A DNA stretch of 64,000 nucleotides from Lanius collurio (Eukaryota; Chordata; Aves; Passeriformes; Laniidae): positions 29,488,345 through 29,552,344 of the forward strand of contig JACBWW010000002.1 of assembly GCA_020086605.1 (NCBI GenBank), written 5' to 3'. A program made the translations under genes and the position numbers. Within the stretch, counting starts at the first letter, position 1. Each line of letters begins with the position of its first letter. The notes under the pieces were generated by a model. The model did not search any database. It was not told the origin of the DNA and was given only the letters and a program-made list of their open reading frames with translations. Below, in pieces: positions 1 to 13,793 of the stretch.

Positions 1-3000
1 GGATAGGGCAGAAGGAGCTGATGCAGCTATTGGATGAAAGGACTTAGCTCCTACAGGCATGGGAAAGAGGAACAAATAAATGCGACAGTAAGAACTCTGT
101 CTTCACCTTGCAAAGAAGATCAGGAGTGATGAGTTAATTTTAAAAAGCAAATCCAAGCACAAATCAGAACAGGTGACAAGACTATTTTGGTAAATTAGAT
201 GTGGTCATATGCACAAAGCCTTAGGAAATTTCCTGAAAGTACTTACAGACTAAGGCAACTTTTGCATGGTGAGCAGCCACCAGAGAAAACATCTGGTGAA
301 GGGACATTCTGAGATTTGTTCCCTTGAAATAGAGGGGAAAAGAATGGTACTACATCCAGCCTGTCTAAAAATGCTAGAATAAACAGTTAGTGTGTTTTCT
401 GTTAGGGAGGTAGGATAATATGCTGGTTAAAAATCACCAGCATCCATTTGTCTGGAACGTAGTGCATCAAGATGGTCAACACCCCTGCCCTAGAGGATGG
501 CCTGCCTCATAGCTGAGCGAGGGCGATGGATGTAATAAATCCTAAGTCGGCCTGTGTCAGTGACCCAATGACCCAGGTGTAAGCCTTGTAAACAAATGAG
601 GAAGCGGTAGGCGATAAGAAGCATGCCCCATGTGGACCTTCAACTAATGGGAAAGCGTTATGCAAAAGGGTTTCTATCTGGTAAGGAGACCCTAGCTAGG
701 CAGGCAGGGGAAGATGATGGTATTGCCAGAGTCTGGGGGTAGGATTAGTGCTCTTCTGGGGAGCTGAAAAACACAAAGAAAGCCTTGTGCCAGGCTGCGT
801 AAGAAATTACACCTCTAAGGTGCAGGAAGCAATTAGTGCTCTCCTCAGCAGAGATGAGATGTTGCTGAAGGGCCAGGCTCAGATACAGATGCAACTCTTG
901 GAGAAGGATGTGTGCAAACAAGAGACTATCCAGCAAACCAATAGAAATTAAGGCCTTCAGAAATAGCGTATGGGAGGAAGGATGTGAAGAACTGCGAGAA
1001 GGGCTATATGTATGTAGCCTGAGTAAGAAGAGGTGGAAGAGGGACCTTCATGATCTTTAAGAATGTACAGCAATGTACTTTTTTAGAAGACTGTCATTGT
1101 GATGAAGATGGGGCAGGAAGTCACTTCACCTGTAATTAGGGAGTTCAGACTTTATGGTTCCCTGTAACATCAGTTGGGATGGTGAAGCAGAAATGGAGAC
1201 TATCTTGAAGGGCTTTTTGGGGGGTTGGGGTATATATGTTAGCTTTGGAAGAAATTAGCTAAAAGTCTGTAGATCTGGATGACTTGCAACTGGCTGCGTC
1301 TCAAGTAAAGAATCCTGACAGATGACATGTTAAGGCTCCTTCAAACGTGGCAGTTGTAGGAAATGTTTTACACCTGGAAGGGTAGCAATGAGTAGCCCTA
1401 AGAATGAGACTCTACTGCTGTAGATGATGCCAGGGGGATTGATACTAAAATACACTGTCTAAATTAAGTGTCGATGCTCAGAAAAGGCTGCTGAAAAATT
1501 GAATAGAATGCAGAAAGTTAGTTTAGTCTGAGGCCTGAAGAGATAGATTTCTGGTGAGAAACATAAGGAGATCAATCTGCTTATCTAATCAAGGAAAAGA
1601 TGAAGGTGAGACTTGCTTATCTTGTATAAACATAACATATCTTATGACTGTGTATCATTAGCTTGGTAGAGTAGAAATGCCAGGCTATGAAGAGTGACAA
1701 AAAAAACCTGTGGTGAGATGCTGGGACTGCAGTCAACTTCAGAGCCATGCAGTCATCTCTGCCTTCTCCTCTTGTACATGTAGAGGTCTTTCCCTGTTAC
1801 TTTTTCAGTGCACCTCTGTTCTCTGGGTATCTTGTTCCCCTTACTTGTTGCTCATTAGTATCTAAGGCCTTCTGTTGAGACTCCTCTACCTTATGAGGAG
1901 ATGGCTCCAGTAAAACAAAGCACTCACCTGGCCCCAGCTTATGTAGGGTGATGCCCTGACAAACCTACACCCTGCGTGTGCCTCTGGAATTGTTCCCTGC
2001 CTCTCCTTGTCCCATCCTGTCTTCAGCCTCTGAGTGATTTATAGCATCCCTTCTCCTGTGGTGCCCAGCTACTTTGCCAAACAGGTACCTCAGAGTAGCC
2101 AGCGCCTAACACCTCTCCGAACTCAGCACCCTAGCCGGTGAAAATGATGAATGAAACCAAAGGTCACCCTTGCCTCTGGTTCCTGCCAGTCTGAAATGCA
2201 CTGCTTTGGCACTTTGAGCTCCTGGTTTATTTAGGATCATTATGCCTGTTTTCAGTCCATGAGGTGATGTTTCTTCCTCAGTTCAGTGAACAAACCTCAA
2301 AAGGGAGACTGAGTGAGATACTGCAGTGGATGGCTCACTAAAATCTTGCTACATCCACAATTTCCCTTTCACCCACTAACGCTGTAATGCTGTTAAAAAT
2401 AAAAATGATCCAGTGTGCCTGACAGGATGTATCCCTTGTAAATCTCTGCTACATAGTCCTCTTGGAATCTCAAACTCTCTGTCTTCATGTTTTATTACTG
2501 CCTGGGGTAGGAGGGGAATTTCAAACCTACTAGATAGCCCTGACTATGGTTTCAAGTTGGGGAAAGCAAATGCTTTGATGTGCTTTAACCAAAAAGGGGG
2601 GAAAACCCCCAGCATTTCACTTCTTTATTTTGTTTTATTTAAAGCTTTGTTCCATTTGATGAGAGCACAGCTTTGGTTTGTAGGGAATAATGCCAGTAAG
2701 CCTTTGTGTTTTCATCTGGAGAGTTGAGTGCTGCAGGTTCGAACAGCCAGAGTTGCTTCAGGAGAGTCTTGTGGAGTAGGAGACATAGCTTAGCTTTCCT
2801 CTGGTGGATATGGAGTGAGGGACGGACCTTTGCAAATTAAAGGTTTAAAACCATGGTATGGTGGCAGTATTTGAGCATGGTCTGGGCCATATCTCTGGGG
2901 TGCATTAGATGTCTCCTCCAAAACACCTGCAGCTTCTGACCTGCTTGATGTGTAGGACTGCCTGTTTTGATTGCTCTGCTGATACCTTATTTTAGCAAAA

Positions 3001-6000
3001 AATTCTCCTGCTTCTAAAGTCTGGTTTTATTCCACCACCTTAAAACACTGAGAAGCAGTTTTGCCAGTATAACTGCACCTCCAGCAGCAGACTTATGCCT
3101 GTAGAGACATGTTGATTGCTTGGGTCTTTGCCTCTGTGTCTGACACAGCTGTGCTTGCAGATGTCTCTGGGGATGGCTGAGTGTGAAAGTTCAAATAGAA
3201 TCTCTAGATGGAGCTTGCAAATCTGGGGAAGAGAAGATATGGGGCAGCCCAAATAGAGGAGGTGGGCAGTTTTGTTGAGCATCTTTTCAGAATGCATGGG
3301 AGTGAGTGGAAGTGCCTGTCTGGTAAATAGAGAACAAACCAGGTTTTGGACAGTGTAGGCAGAGGTGGCTTTGCTATTTGTACGGCAGCACATATATTCT
3401 GTCTCGTGTTGTTTGCACTGCTTTTCTTGGAGCAAAAAAAGGAAATTTTGAACCTATGTGGTGAAGGTAGACTCAAACCCTTTCAAGCAGTGGTACAGAT
3501 AGAGCTGCTTGTTGTGGCTGAATAGGTGTGTGGGCTGGAAACTCCCAGCCTAGTCCTGAAAAGCTACTGCAGGGTGGTGAGCCTGGCCTGGGGCAAAGAT
3601 GCCCACCTGCTCTTCCCTCTGTTCTCCTATCTTCCCTCTGTTTGTTTCCATCCTGTCAGTCATCCTAATCATCTTCTAATCGCCTTGCAGCCCAGCTCCA
3701 GCATTTCAGAGCATCCTTTGACTCAAAACAAACATTTCTGATTGCAAAACTTTCTACCAACTCTTTTCTGAGCTGTCTCTGGAGACTCCAAGAGCTCTGG
3801 GGTAACACGCTCTCCTCCTATCCCAGCGCCAGGGCTTGACTGCCTTGTTATTCCTGCTTTGCTTTCCCACTTAGACAGGAGTACATTTTCATACCCTTTT
3901 TGCCTGCAGGAGTCTTGTGCCAGGTGGATTTCAGGATCAAGGAGGGTTTCAGACTCAAATGTGGCTGGAGAGCAGTGGTTTGATGTTGGGATTTTTGTTT
4001 CTTGGGTTGTGTTGTTTTGGGTTTTTTTATCTGCCCGTACTTCCTAAAGTATGTGTGTTGGGAATGGTGGGACATGAACAGCTGTCCCATCACTTGGTAA
4101 GTGAGGAGGCAAAAAAAGGTCCAGGAGGAAGACCAGCTCATACATGTTGCTGCCTGCGGTGCTGGGGTAGGAACTTCATGTTCTTTCCTGTATTGTGGTA
4201 CCAAAGCAAATACCAGAGGGAGTAGTCAAGATGTGGTTTCCACTCTTCTAATCTGGTGACTGTAAATGCCAGGGGAAAAGAAAAATAGTCAGGCATATGT
4301 GCTGTCTCTGTTGACATCCCCCACAGGGCTGGGAACTGGCCTTGCCCGGACATAAACTTGAACCCTATCTCTCCAGGTAGGAAAGAACGAAAGGAGAAAA
4401 TGTGACAGTGCAGACAGGTGGTAGATAGCAGGAGGAGACACTTAATAGCTGCATAAGGTGTAGAATGAAGAGCCCATGGATGGGGAGCAGCAGCTGAAGG
4501 CACTGAGCGGAGCAGCCTCACTCCACCCAAAGGTGGATGCTGCATGCAGACAGGAGAGGCTGTGCCTAAGTTGGCATGGGGTCCCATTACTCAGACTAGA
4601 GGTGGATGGGGAATGTTTTGTTCCATCTTTCTCATTTTTTTGTGTTAAACTTGCAGCTTAGTGCCACTGCATCCTCCCTAGAGGGCAGGCAGCATACCTG
4701 GTCCCAGAGAGCCTAAGAACTGACCTTGGATGGAAAATTTAACTAGAGGTGGCAAAACTGTGTAAGGTGCACTGCTGCCCACCTGGGCATCTCCTTGGCT
4801 GCTCAGAGCTGACCAAGCTGGCTGGGGCAGCATGAAGCTTTTACTCTTGCAGTTACTCTGTCAAGCAGCTGGGAAACCATCCAAAAACATCTTTGGTTTT
4901 AATCCTGTGGCTAATTACAAGACAGGTGTTGCTCATCCAGGAGAGGGATAAATTCATAAGCTACAGCAGAAGAAGGGACAGCAGGGCCGTGACAGCCCCC
5001 TGGTTTTTTTCCTGGACCGTAACAATGAGAGCAGAGGTCCATCGCTGCAAGACATACCCTTCACTCCTAGTAACTCAACCAGGATTTCAGCTAACTGCAG
5101 GTGAGAGTGCAGGCAGCAACAAATACTTGTGTGCTGCTAGTATGTATCATCTGGGAAGTGGATTGTCTTTCCAGTGCCTGGAAATTGGCTGTGTTATCTC
5201 CCTGGGAGGAATTGTGTGTGATTCTGATGAACAGAGGTGTGGGGCATATCAGCAGTTTGCCTGCAGTCATGCAGCTGTTCAGGGTGGGAGGCACAGCACA
5301 GCCAGTTTCTCCTGTGGATCCGTGTTGCTTCACTGCTGCTCTCTAAAGCAGAGTGTTGACACCTCATCCTGTGTCTCCTACTGGTGGAGATGCCAGAGGC
5401 AGGCTGGTTGCGTGGTCGGGAGCAGTGGACAGTGAGTCAGTGCTGGGAGGAGTGGGTGGGCAAGGGTGGGGATGGCCAAGAGCTGCCACGTGGACATGTG
5501 GGAAGCTGGCAGAGAGTGAGGACCCAGCAGCAGGTACTGGGGTGAACCAGGAGGATGAAGGGAGCAAAGGATCATCCTAGGCATGGACAGAGTTTCTGGT
5601 GCCTTCACCTCTGGCAGTGCATGGAGTGCAGAAGCCTGTGCCCCTGTTGGGCCATACTGAAGGGATGGTACACAAAGGTAAGCTGAATGGATGGCTTCTA
5701 GCCAAAACTTGTTATGCAGCTGTCCAGCTGTTCCTGAACCCTGTGTGTGACAATGTCCTGTGCTCCAGTCATGCCTCTGGACTCCAAGCCTTGGCTGAAC
5801 ATGTTCCAGAAGTCAGCTGAGGCTTTCTGATAAAGCCCTTGGCAGCAACCCTCCCTTGCCTGTTGGAAAAGGTTAAAAACTCAGAAATTGATCCAGCCTC
5901 GTAATGTAAATGAGCATTATAGTCAGCCCATTTGGGGCTGGTAAGTGCAATGGCGTAGGAGACAAATCTGGGGAAGGGAGCCAGGAGGCCCATTATGAGT

Positions 6001-7344
6001 TTGGTAGGGTGGAAGAGGTGTTGGCTATTTGAGGGCAGGAAAACAATAACTTTCTCAAAGATGGAGAGGAAAATGTGAGGTTCTAGAAATTAGCCTGGCA
6101 TTGGGAGATGGCTGGATGCAGCTGGGAAGGAAAAATGGAAAATGCAGTGGTGACTCTAGAAAGAACCAGGGACAAGCGCTAATTGTTTTGCCTGGAGGGA
6201 CTTCAGGAATCTGATCTACCACCATATGCGTGTGCAGTTCAATAACATTGCATGGGGTCTGTTTGCAGCCACCCATGATGGGATATAGCTTGACACCTGA
6301 GAAAGTCTGTAAAATTCAAGGAGCCCTCACTTCTTGCCTTCTGTTCCTCAGGAGCATATTCTTGGACAGTATTCCAAGTGTGAGATGGTGCCTTGGGGAG
6401 CTGGGGCTGTAATCCCTTTCCTTCCCCTACCTCACTTTGAGACCTACAGCAAACTGTGTAGTGTTAATCTCTGCCCACATCTGAAGACTGGTGTCAGTAG
6501 TGCCTCAGCAGTCAGATGACCTTGCAAATCTTGCCAGGGGCACTAAGCAAATGGAATAACAGACTGATCATCCAGAGCAGAGGTTGGGCAAGGGTGAGCA
6601 GTGGAGGTTGCTTCCCCACCTGCCTGCTGGAGGACCACTGGCTGGAGGGGTCATGATGCCCCTGGAGATGGGCACTGCCAGAAGAGGCCCTGTGAAAGCA
6701 CTGTAGCAACCAGCAGTGCTTTACTGAGCTGCTGGAAGAGGGTCCCAGGAACTGTCAGTAGGTTTTCAGAGCCTTCATGTTAAATTGGTGTTTCAACACC
6801 TGCTGGCACTTGGTGCTTCCCAAGCCTGGAGCAGGCTGCAGGGGGATGCTGGCACACTCCTTTGTGCTGGATCACTTTCACAGGAGAATGTTCCCAGAGC
6901 TTAAGGGTCTGATGTGAAAAAATAAGTGTGCCCTTGAGTCAACTTGCATTGGTGAGGGAGCTGCAGGTGATCAGCCAATGCTGCAGCACCCATCCCTAAG
7001 TAACCCTCCCACAATCCCCTCATCTTCCCATGACAGAAGAAAATTCCCTTGCTCGTGCTCCCTTGACTAATCTCATCCTCCACTTCCAAAAGGAGTGTGT
7101 TTGGTATTAGTAAACATCATGTTATAAATAGGCAATTGATGCTATCTTGTGAGGAGTTCTCTGTAGTGAGCCCAAGCTTAGTGAGACCTGGACTGTGAGT
7201 TCAGCTCAGGCATGCAGGGGCACTGGTGACCCCTCATCAAGGGGTGGCTGTGGGTATGGCTGAGGGGATGCTTCCTGAGCTCCAGCTTTGTTTACCTGGC
7301 CCTGATAAGCTATACAGAGCCTCCCACCCCTACCTACCTGCTGG
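1..7344. other. Non-coding flank, no gene recognised
   Basis: No open frame here resembles a known protein, and none has convincing splice sites with a coding continuation. Base composition is AT-balanced with few CpG dinucleotides, so no promoter island is visible. The segment lies upstream of the first coding exon of TMEM63B and may be 5' flank or part of a long first intron. The first 1.7 kb is purine-rich and could be decayed repeat DNA, but I cannot assign a family. Confidence 0.5.
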
Positions 7345-7820
7345 GCTTCTCACTACAAGGTTGTTGAGCTGCTAGAGCATGTCTAGAGAAGGGCAGTGAA
7401 CTGGTGAAGGATCCAGAGCACAAATCTAATGAAGAGTGGCTGAGGGAGCTGAGGAGTGTTTAACCTGGAGAAAAGGAGGCTAAGGGGGGAACGCATGAAC
7501 CTACCTGAAAGGAGGTTGTAGCCAGATGGGGGTCAGTAACAAGTAACAAATGATAGGACTTAGGGACATGTCTTTAAGTTGCGCCAGAGGAAGTTTAGGT
7601 TAGCTGTTAGGAAGAATTTGCTCATTGAAAGAATGGTCAGGCATTGGAACAAGATGTCCAGAGTTATGGTGGAATCCCCATCCCTGGAAGTATTCAAAAA
7701 ACATGTGGATGTGGCATCTGGGTACATGATTTAATGGTGAACACAGCAGTGTTGGGTTAACAGTTGGACTTAATGATCTTAGAGGTCTTTCCCAACATTA
7801 GTGATTCTGTAAATCTGTGA
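7345..7820 (+). mobile_element. CR1 LINE 3'-end fragment
   Basis: The segment reads like the 3' end of an avian CR1 non-LTR retrotransposon in sense orientation. It carries the familiar order of phrases: 'gagaaaaggaggctaag', 'acctgaaaggaggttgtagc', 'gttgcgccagaggaagttta', 'gcattggaacaagatg' and 'ttggacttaatgatcttaga'. It ends near 7,800-7,819 with a degenerate ATTCTRTGA-type tail. It is 5'-truncated, as most CR1 copies are, and diverged, with a short internal deletion near 7,500 where the family has a run about the reading of 'ctctacaac'. It encodes nothing intact. CR1 is the dominant LINE of birds, so this is also the main evidence for an avian genome. Confidence 0.9.
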
Positions 7821-9842
7821 TGTGTAGATTGTTATTAGAGAGAAGACTTGAAAGCAGGTAGGATTCAGGAGGAAGGAGTGAGATGCAAGTGGCTGTGTTG
7901 GGCTACACTTAGCCCTGAGGGTCTGCAGGTGTTTCATGTAGGGGCTAAAGTACTGCTGACTGGCAACAGTGGAGTAAAACTTGGAGCTTGGTAGCTGTCA
8001 GCTTCCTCCTGTTGAGATGGTCCCTGACTCAGGAGAAGATGTATAGCCAGCATCTGTGTGACTCTCTAAGATGAGCAGGTAACTGCCCTGGGATGTTTTG
8101 CAGTGCTGGGTAGAAGGCACGAAGCAAGGGATCTCTCTTTGATTGCTGAGGAGCACACATACACATACATCTCTGTGCCTGTGCCACTTGGAGGGCAAGT
8201 GTTTAGCCTAGAACACTGCTGGGGCTGTAGATTTCTGGTGAGCTGCATTAAATGAGTCACACACACGCCCAGTGTGAGTGCGTGAGGTGGAGCCCATCAG
8301 AGATGCATGAGGCAGAGTTGATCTCAGAGCTCCCAGTGTTGAGTCTGACAAGACATGTCCCTGCCACTAGAGCTGGCAGTCAGTCTTCAGCAGCCATGCC
8401 TGGTGGCTGGCACCACAGCCTCAGTGGAGACCCAATTTCCATATGTGAGGGTTCTTGAAGGCTTTGACTGGGATGCCACTTGAGTGGCATGAGCAGAGGG
8501 CAGAGTGCCAGTTGTGAAATTCCAGCCTCCTCGCTTACAGAGCTGTGGCAGGATTAGTGTAGCAAGTCTTGGGCATAAACAGGTGGGCAGGACAGCAGCA
8601 GCAGCAGGTGGCTAGCCACCCAGGACAGGAGGCTGGAGGAGTTGCTGCCCTCCTGCATCCCCATGCTTTCCTGTTTCAGGCCCTGGAGGACTAAGTGTGG
8701 CTGTCAGATTTGCTCTAGAGGCATCTGGGCACTGTCCTCTCTGGAGGCTGGCCTGGGATGTACATTCCCATCCCCAGCAGTGTAGGGAGGAGATGTGGTG
8801 TACCCCTAGCAGGAGGCTGTGATTCAAGGAGGAGCTGTAAGTTGGCATGCCTGGATGATCTTAGGCAGGGGACAGCTGACTTTGCAGCCTTCCTCCATAT
8901 TAAATGTGAGGGGAAGGAGCAGCAGGCTTCCCTGGGAGCTCTAGGGAGGGTGGTGGATTGCAAAGTGCAAACCTAATCTGAAAGCTCTCCAGTCTAGGGG
9001 GAGGAGGCTTTGCTCGGTCTGGTGCTCAATAAGCAATGTTGTCTGGCCTTACACTGCATTGTCCAGGTTGTGTTTTAAACCATGCAAATCTAATGCTGCC
9101 TAGGGCTTTCCTGGGCTTGCTTCTCAGAGCTGATTGGGGTGTGTTGGAAGAGCCAGACAAGAGGCATCCCACAGCAGCCTGACTGGCATGTGAAATGAGG
9201 CAGTGTGGCTGTATTTTATCCATTGATAAAAAGTAAAATGTACTGTAAGAGGCTCCTGCCTCATCTGTAGTGTAGCACATGCCTTTCCATGCCATAATCT
9301 GAAAAACAAATGTTAGGAAGCCTCTCCACCATCATGCATTAATGGAGTTTGTCTCTGCCCTTGGTATCTGCAGATTGCCTGCCCCCCAGTAAGAGTGCAG
9401 GAGATTCTAGATCATACAGCTGCTTGGGATTACTCTGAGGGAACTCGAGTGCTTTAGTGCAGGAGACCTTTTCAAAATATCCTGTAACATCAGTGGAGGT
9501 GACAGCGGTTGTGTTGGTCGTGTGTTTGTGTTTGCCATGAGCCAGGCAAGCCCTGATGCTGATGGTCCATAGCAATTCTGGTAACAAGGTTCAAGTGTTT
9601 CTCACTGTGTAAAAATGGCACAACTAGGATGTTTTAATGTTTGTTGATATAAATGGGAAAACTGAAGTTCACCTTATAACAGCTGACACTTACTGTGTTT
9701 ATTAATTTTTTATTTTTTTTAATAAAACAAAACAAACCTTACTTGCCCCTCCCTCTGTGGACAGTTTGGACACCATGGGAGGCAGCTGTGGCAGAAGGAA
9801 ACAGGAAGTGAGAGGACAAGGTAGGATGACAGAGTACTGGGA

Positions 9843-9859
9843 TATAAATATATATATAT
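9843..9859. repeat. Short TA-rich microsatellite
   Basis: A run of alternating T and A with one A insertion, embedded in otherwise mixed sequence. It is too short to say more than that it is a simple repeat. Confidence 0.6.
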
Positions 9860-11731
9860 TTGGCCACGGTGTGACTAAAAGAGAACCCTTTCGCCTCTCA
9901 GGTTACAAATGCAAAGGAGTTGTGCTGCAGAGCAAGGAGGCTGCAGTACCACCCTCCCTCTGGCTCTAGCTTGGGGTGTTCAGGCACAATGCGTTTAGAA
10001 AGATGCTGACCACACAAAGAGACATCACCTATGGAAAGAGACACACCGAAAAGGTGTGCTTGGGAAAATGACAAGTGTACCAACTTTATCTTGAGGAAAG
10101 TGGAGGCATGTAAGAGATGTCTTCTGTCAGCAGGGGATCTTCAATACCTTTGCTGAGAAGGGAGAGCAGTATTTTTGAAGAATCAGTGAGAAGCAAAAGT
10201 AATGAAATTTGGAAGCAGAATTGGGTGAAATGGCATGCCTTTCAAGCCTGCCAAAACCATTTCCCCAGGAAGAGAAGAAAGCATTCCAGTCTAGGATCAT
10301 TTATTTCACTGATTGCTATGAAGTATACTGTAGGAATCTATTTCTCATCATTAAAGAAAAATTCTAATTCAGCTTCTTGGCCTTTGTTGCCCCTACCCTG
10401 AGGCACCCAGATGGGGCTAGGTTGGTAACTGCTGCACATAGCCAGAGTCTAAAGAACGGTCTTGGAAAACTTCTGGTGCTTGAAACAAAGCACAGTGCTC
10501 AAGTCTGACCCTTTTTGGGTAAACACTTTAATTTAGCCATGTACTTATGATGAATTCAGTAAAAGTGTTTCAAGATAAGTATGTACTTGGGAGCTTTTCT
10601 GAGCAGGGGTCATTTCTTTTGTGTGAAGATCCTTGAAGAAATATCTTAACAAGCAGTATCCTCTACAGTTGCCAGAGTTTCATTAGAAGAAATACTAAGC
10701 AGTAATCCCATCTGGGTTAATTAGTAATTTATCTCAGAATGCCATAGTCTAATAATTGTTGGGTTTTTTTTTCTTCTGCTCCTTTGATGTGTTTGGGAAT
10801 GCCAGGTAAACATCCTGCCTATAAAGAAAATGTCTCAGCCACTGCTTTGGATGGTTTCTTTTCATGCAATACATGTGGTGTGTTGTCCCTATTCAGAAAT
10901 TAGGTATGGAGCAGCATGTTCACCCCTGTGAACCAGCAAAGAACAGAGTTTTTGTGTTTAGGTACCCTGATTCTTTGGGGTCCACTGGCTCCTTTTTATT
11001 TGGGTGATGGCCCCTCCTGCCTCCCTCTGTGGTGCTGCACTTCACATCAGTCTAGCCAGCCAGGTGCTCCTTCCATAGACGATGAACAGCCAGGAATGTG
11101 ATTTCTTGGTATAAACCTTATGGCATGCATTGGTGCATCCTGCCATTGTTGTGCTGTGTGCTGGTAACTGTGTCCAGCAGAGGTTTAGGATTGTACAGGG
11201 TGACCATCAAACTTCAGGACTTCACACAAGGATGGAGACATGGGGGCAGAGATGCATCTCACCTTAGGTTTGGGGCACCAAGACTCATCACACTGTTTTC
11301 TACTGACATTAGAAGTCATCTGTGGAAGCACAGAGATTGAAAGGCTTTAGGAGGGAAAGGTGGTTTCAGGAAATATGGCCAGAATAGGGATTGAGGTGGA
11401 AAGGCTTAGCAGGGCAGCAGACATGGTGGGATGGGTATAGCACAGCTCTTCTGGGCCTGTCTCTTTCAGGGCTACTGCTACAGCTGCCATCAAGCTGTTC
11501 ACCACTGATTTGCACTCTTTTTAGGGCAGTGCTTTCCATGGAAAGCAGCCTCCAGGTGTGCAAGCTGCCTTACAGCAGCTCCAGGCTCTGGTGCTTAGCT
11601 GCTCCTGGGTATGCTCCAAACTCAAGCCGATGGAACAGACCCACATCTGTTTTCCTTTCAGTGCCACAGCCTGGAGCAGCTGAGCCCAGGAAATGCTGTG
11701 ACCACCTGGCTAGCACACCGGACGCGGGGTA

Positions 11732-11742
11732 GGGGGGGGGGG
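11732..11742. repeat. Poly-G run
   Basis: Eleven consecutive G followed by a GC-rich stretch. It is a possible assembly length-error site and G-quadruplex former. Confidence 0.6.
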
Positions 11743-13793
11743 CGGGCGCTGTCAGCTGTCTGGTCTTAGTTCTTCTCTGTAATGCTGGTCTGTCTGGGCT
11801 GTAGGGCCATTCCTGCCCTCACCTCCAGTAGCCCTTAGTGCAGTGTTTGGTGTGCTCCACATTGTTTTTTGAGGTGATCTCCAAGCCATTTCCTTGATAT
11901 CAAGTTAGGATTTTGGTGGTTTTAGTGAGCTCAAGCTGGGGCTGTGGGCAAGAGGAACCCAGGTTACTAAACTGCAGTCTTTAGTGGACTCTCCTAGGCT
12001 TTATTTGCTTGTGTGGAGCTGTGCTCCGTGGATACACAGTGACTTGGAGCTACTTCATCCAGTTAAAGTACTTTCCTTTGTTTGCTGTAACATTGAGATA
12101 GAGCCTGGATGACATGAGGCTCACACTGCTGCATCTTACCAAAAATTCAGTGCCCTCCTCCAAGCCCAAGCAGCCGCTTTATCTCGCACACGTTTATCAG
12201 TGGGTCAGGGAGCCGGACTGCTTACCTTGAAGTACCACTTTAGTGTTCCTTGGTTTCTGCTGGATCTCAGTGCCCAACGCCCAACTGGCGCTTTGTTCCC
12301 TGTGTTCCCAAGCCAGACCCAGTTCCTCTTGCCAAGCCCAATGGGGTGGAGTGAAATTGTTTAAAAGAAGAGCCTGATCAGCATCTCTCAGATGCTAGTG
12401 GCTGGCTGAGAGCCCAGCCTCCGCAGACTGGCACATGCCAGTGACTCCTGCTTGCAGACCCCAGCCCTAGCAGTCAAAGGCAGGCAGAGCTGCCCTGAAA
12501 ACTCAAGAAGAGGTAGGTGTTCAACTCTCATTTTTCCATCAGGTAAAGGTTATTGGGCTCCTGTCTCCAGATTGGAGCTCTCTGGCAGCATCAGAGCAAA
12601 TATCACGTAGAAGACGAATTGGGACATCTCTGGGTCCTGATGTGCTAGGTGAGAGCCAACAGATCTCTGAGGCTTCGGAGCAAGGACGCTCTGAATGCTC
12701 CGTTTAATGTCCATTTACCTCTGCTGTGACCTTTGTTATTTATTCAAGGCCCAGCAGGAGCTCAAAATTGGTCTCTCATAACATCTGTCTCTCTTACTGG
12801 AGTTCAGTAGCTGCTGGGACAGAGTGCATGAAGGGAACCGTGTGCTGTAGGGCCTCAAGGTTTTTCCCATGGCACAGTTGTCCTAGTTTGGGCATGTTTG
12901 TGGCCAGGGTTGCCCTACTGCACTTGGTTGTACTGAGTACCATGCCTGTGTGTATTGCCATGGTGCTGTGGGTTGGGCTGTGCTGCTGTTGCTGGAACTC
13001 TGACTCTATTGAGATTTCCCCAGCAGATGCAGAAAGAGAATTCCTGGATGGTCTCCTATAACTGTCCTGGCTTGCTGGCCACATCCAGACCTCTTGCTGT
13101 GAGAGCCCTTTGCTGATATCTGCTGTCGTTGAGGAACAATTGAAGACTTTCCTCCTTTGGCTGTTGCTGCCAAATCTCTTTACAACTCAGCATGAAGTCG
13201 TAAAGGGAGCTCAATTTTGCTTGCTGCAGGGCTGTGATTACCTTGACCTTTGCTGTTTGGCTGTACTGTGGGTCCTTTGTAGACCAGCTCTGCAAGGCAA
13301 GCACTACCTTAGGAATGCTTCAGGGAAGGTGGGAAAAGTGAGAACAACCCCAGCCTGCAAATTGTAAACACTTGAAGCTGCAATCTGCTTAAGGACCTTG
13401 GAAAAGAATCAGCCTTTATCTGTTACAGGAAGGGTGTGGGTGCCAGGATTTGAAGTAGATGTTCCTGTTTTGGGAGCAATACTGAGGCTGCTCCTGGGGG
13501 AGCTCAAGCAGTACCCTAGCAGATTGTCTCTCAGTGCCCACGAGGGAAGGGGGTTCCCTCTAGGCTTCCTGGTTTGCATTCTGGGTGGTTGCTGCTGGAT
13601 GAGAGAGCCAGGCTGGTGGGCCCTCCCCTGCTAGTGCCAAGCTTCTTCACCAGTATGTGAAGGAGGGGTTTTCCATGTGCCACTAAGCACCATCTCCAGG
13701 GATGCTGCTCATGGACCCATTTTGCCACTGTTCTTGAACTGATGCCTGGTTTCAATTTTCACGTGTCCATATGGAGCAATTGCTCAAGAAGGG

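Larger units (their letters stand above)
7821..13793. other. Non-coding segment, no gene recognised
   Basis: No coding exon can be supported. It holds a short TA-rich run at about 9,843-9,859, a T-rich/A-rich junction at about 9,700-9,740 and a run of 11 G at 11,732-11,742. The rest is ordinary non-repetitive-looking sequence, probably intronic or flanking to TMEM63B. Confidence 0.5.

Noticed and set aside
748..951. 67-codon open frame with a Gln-rich, coiled-coil-like translation
   Set aside because: Short, isolated and opposed by a similar minus-strand frame; no family recognised.
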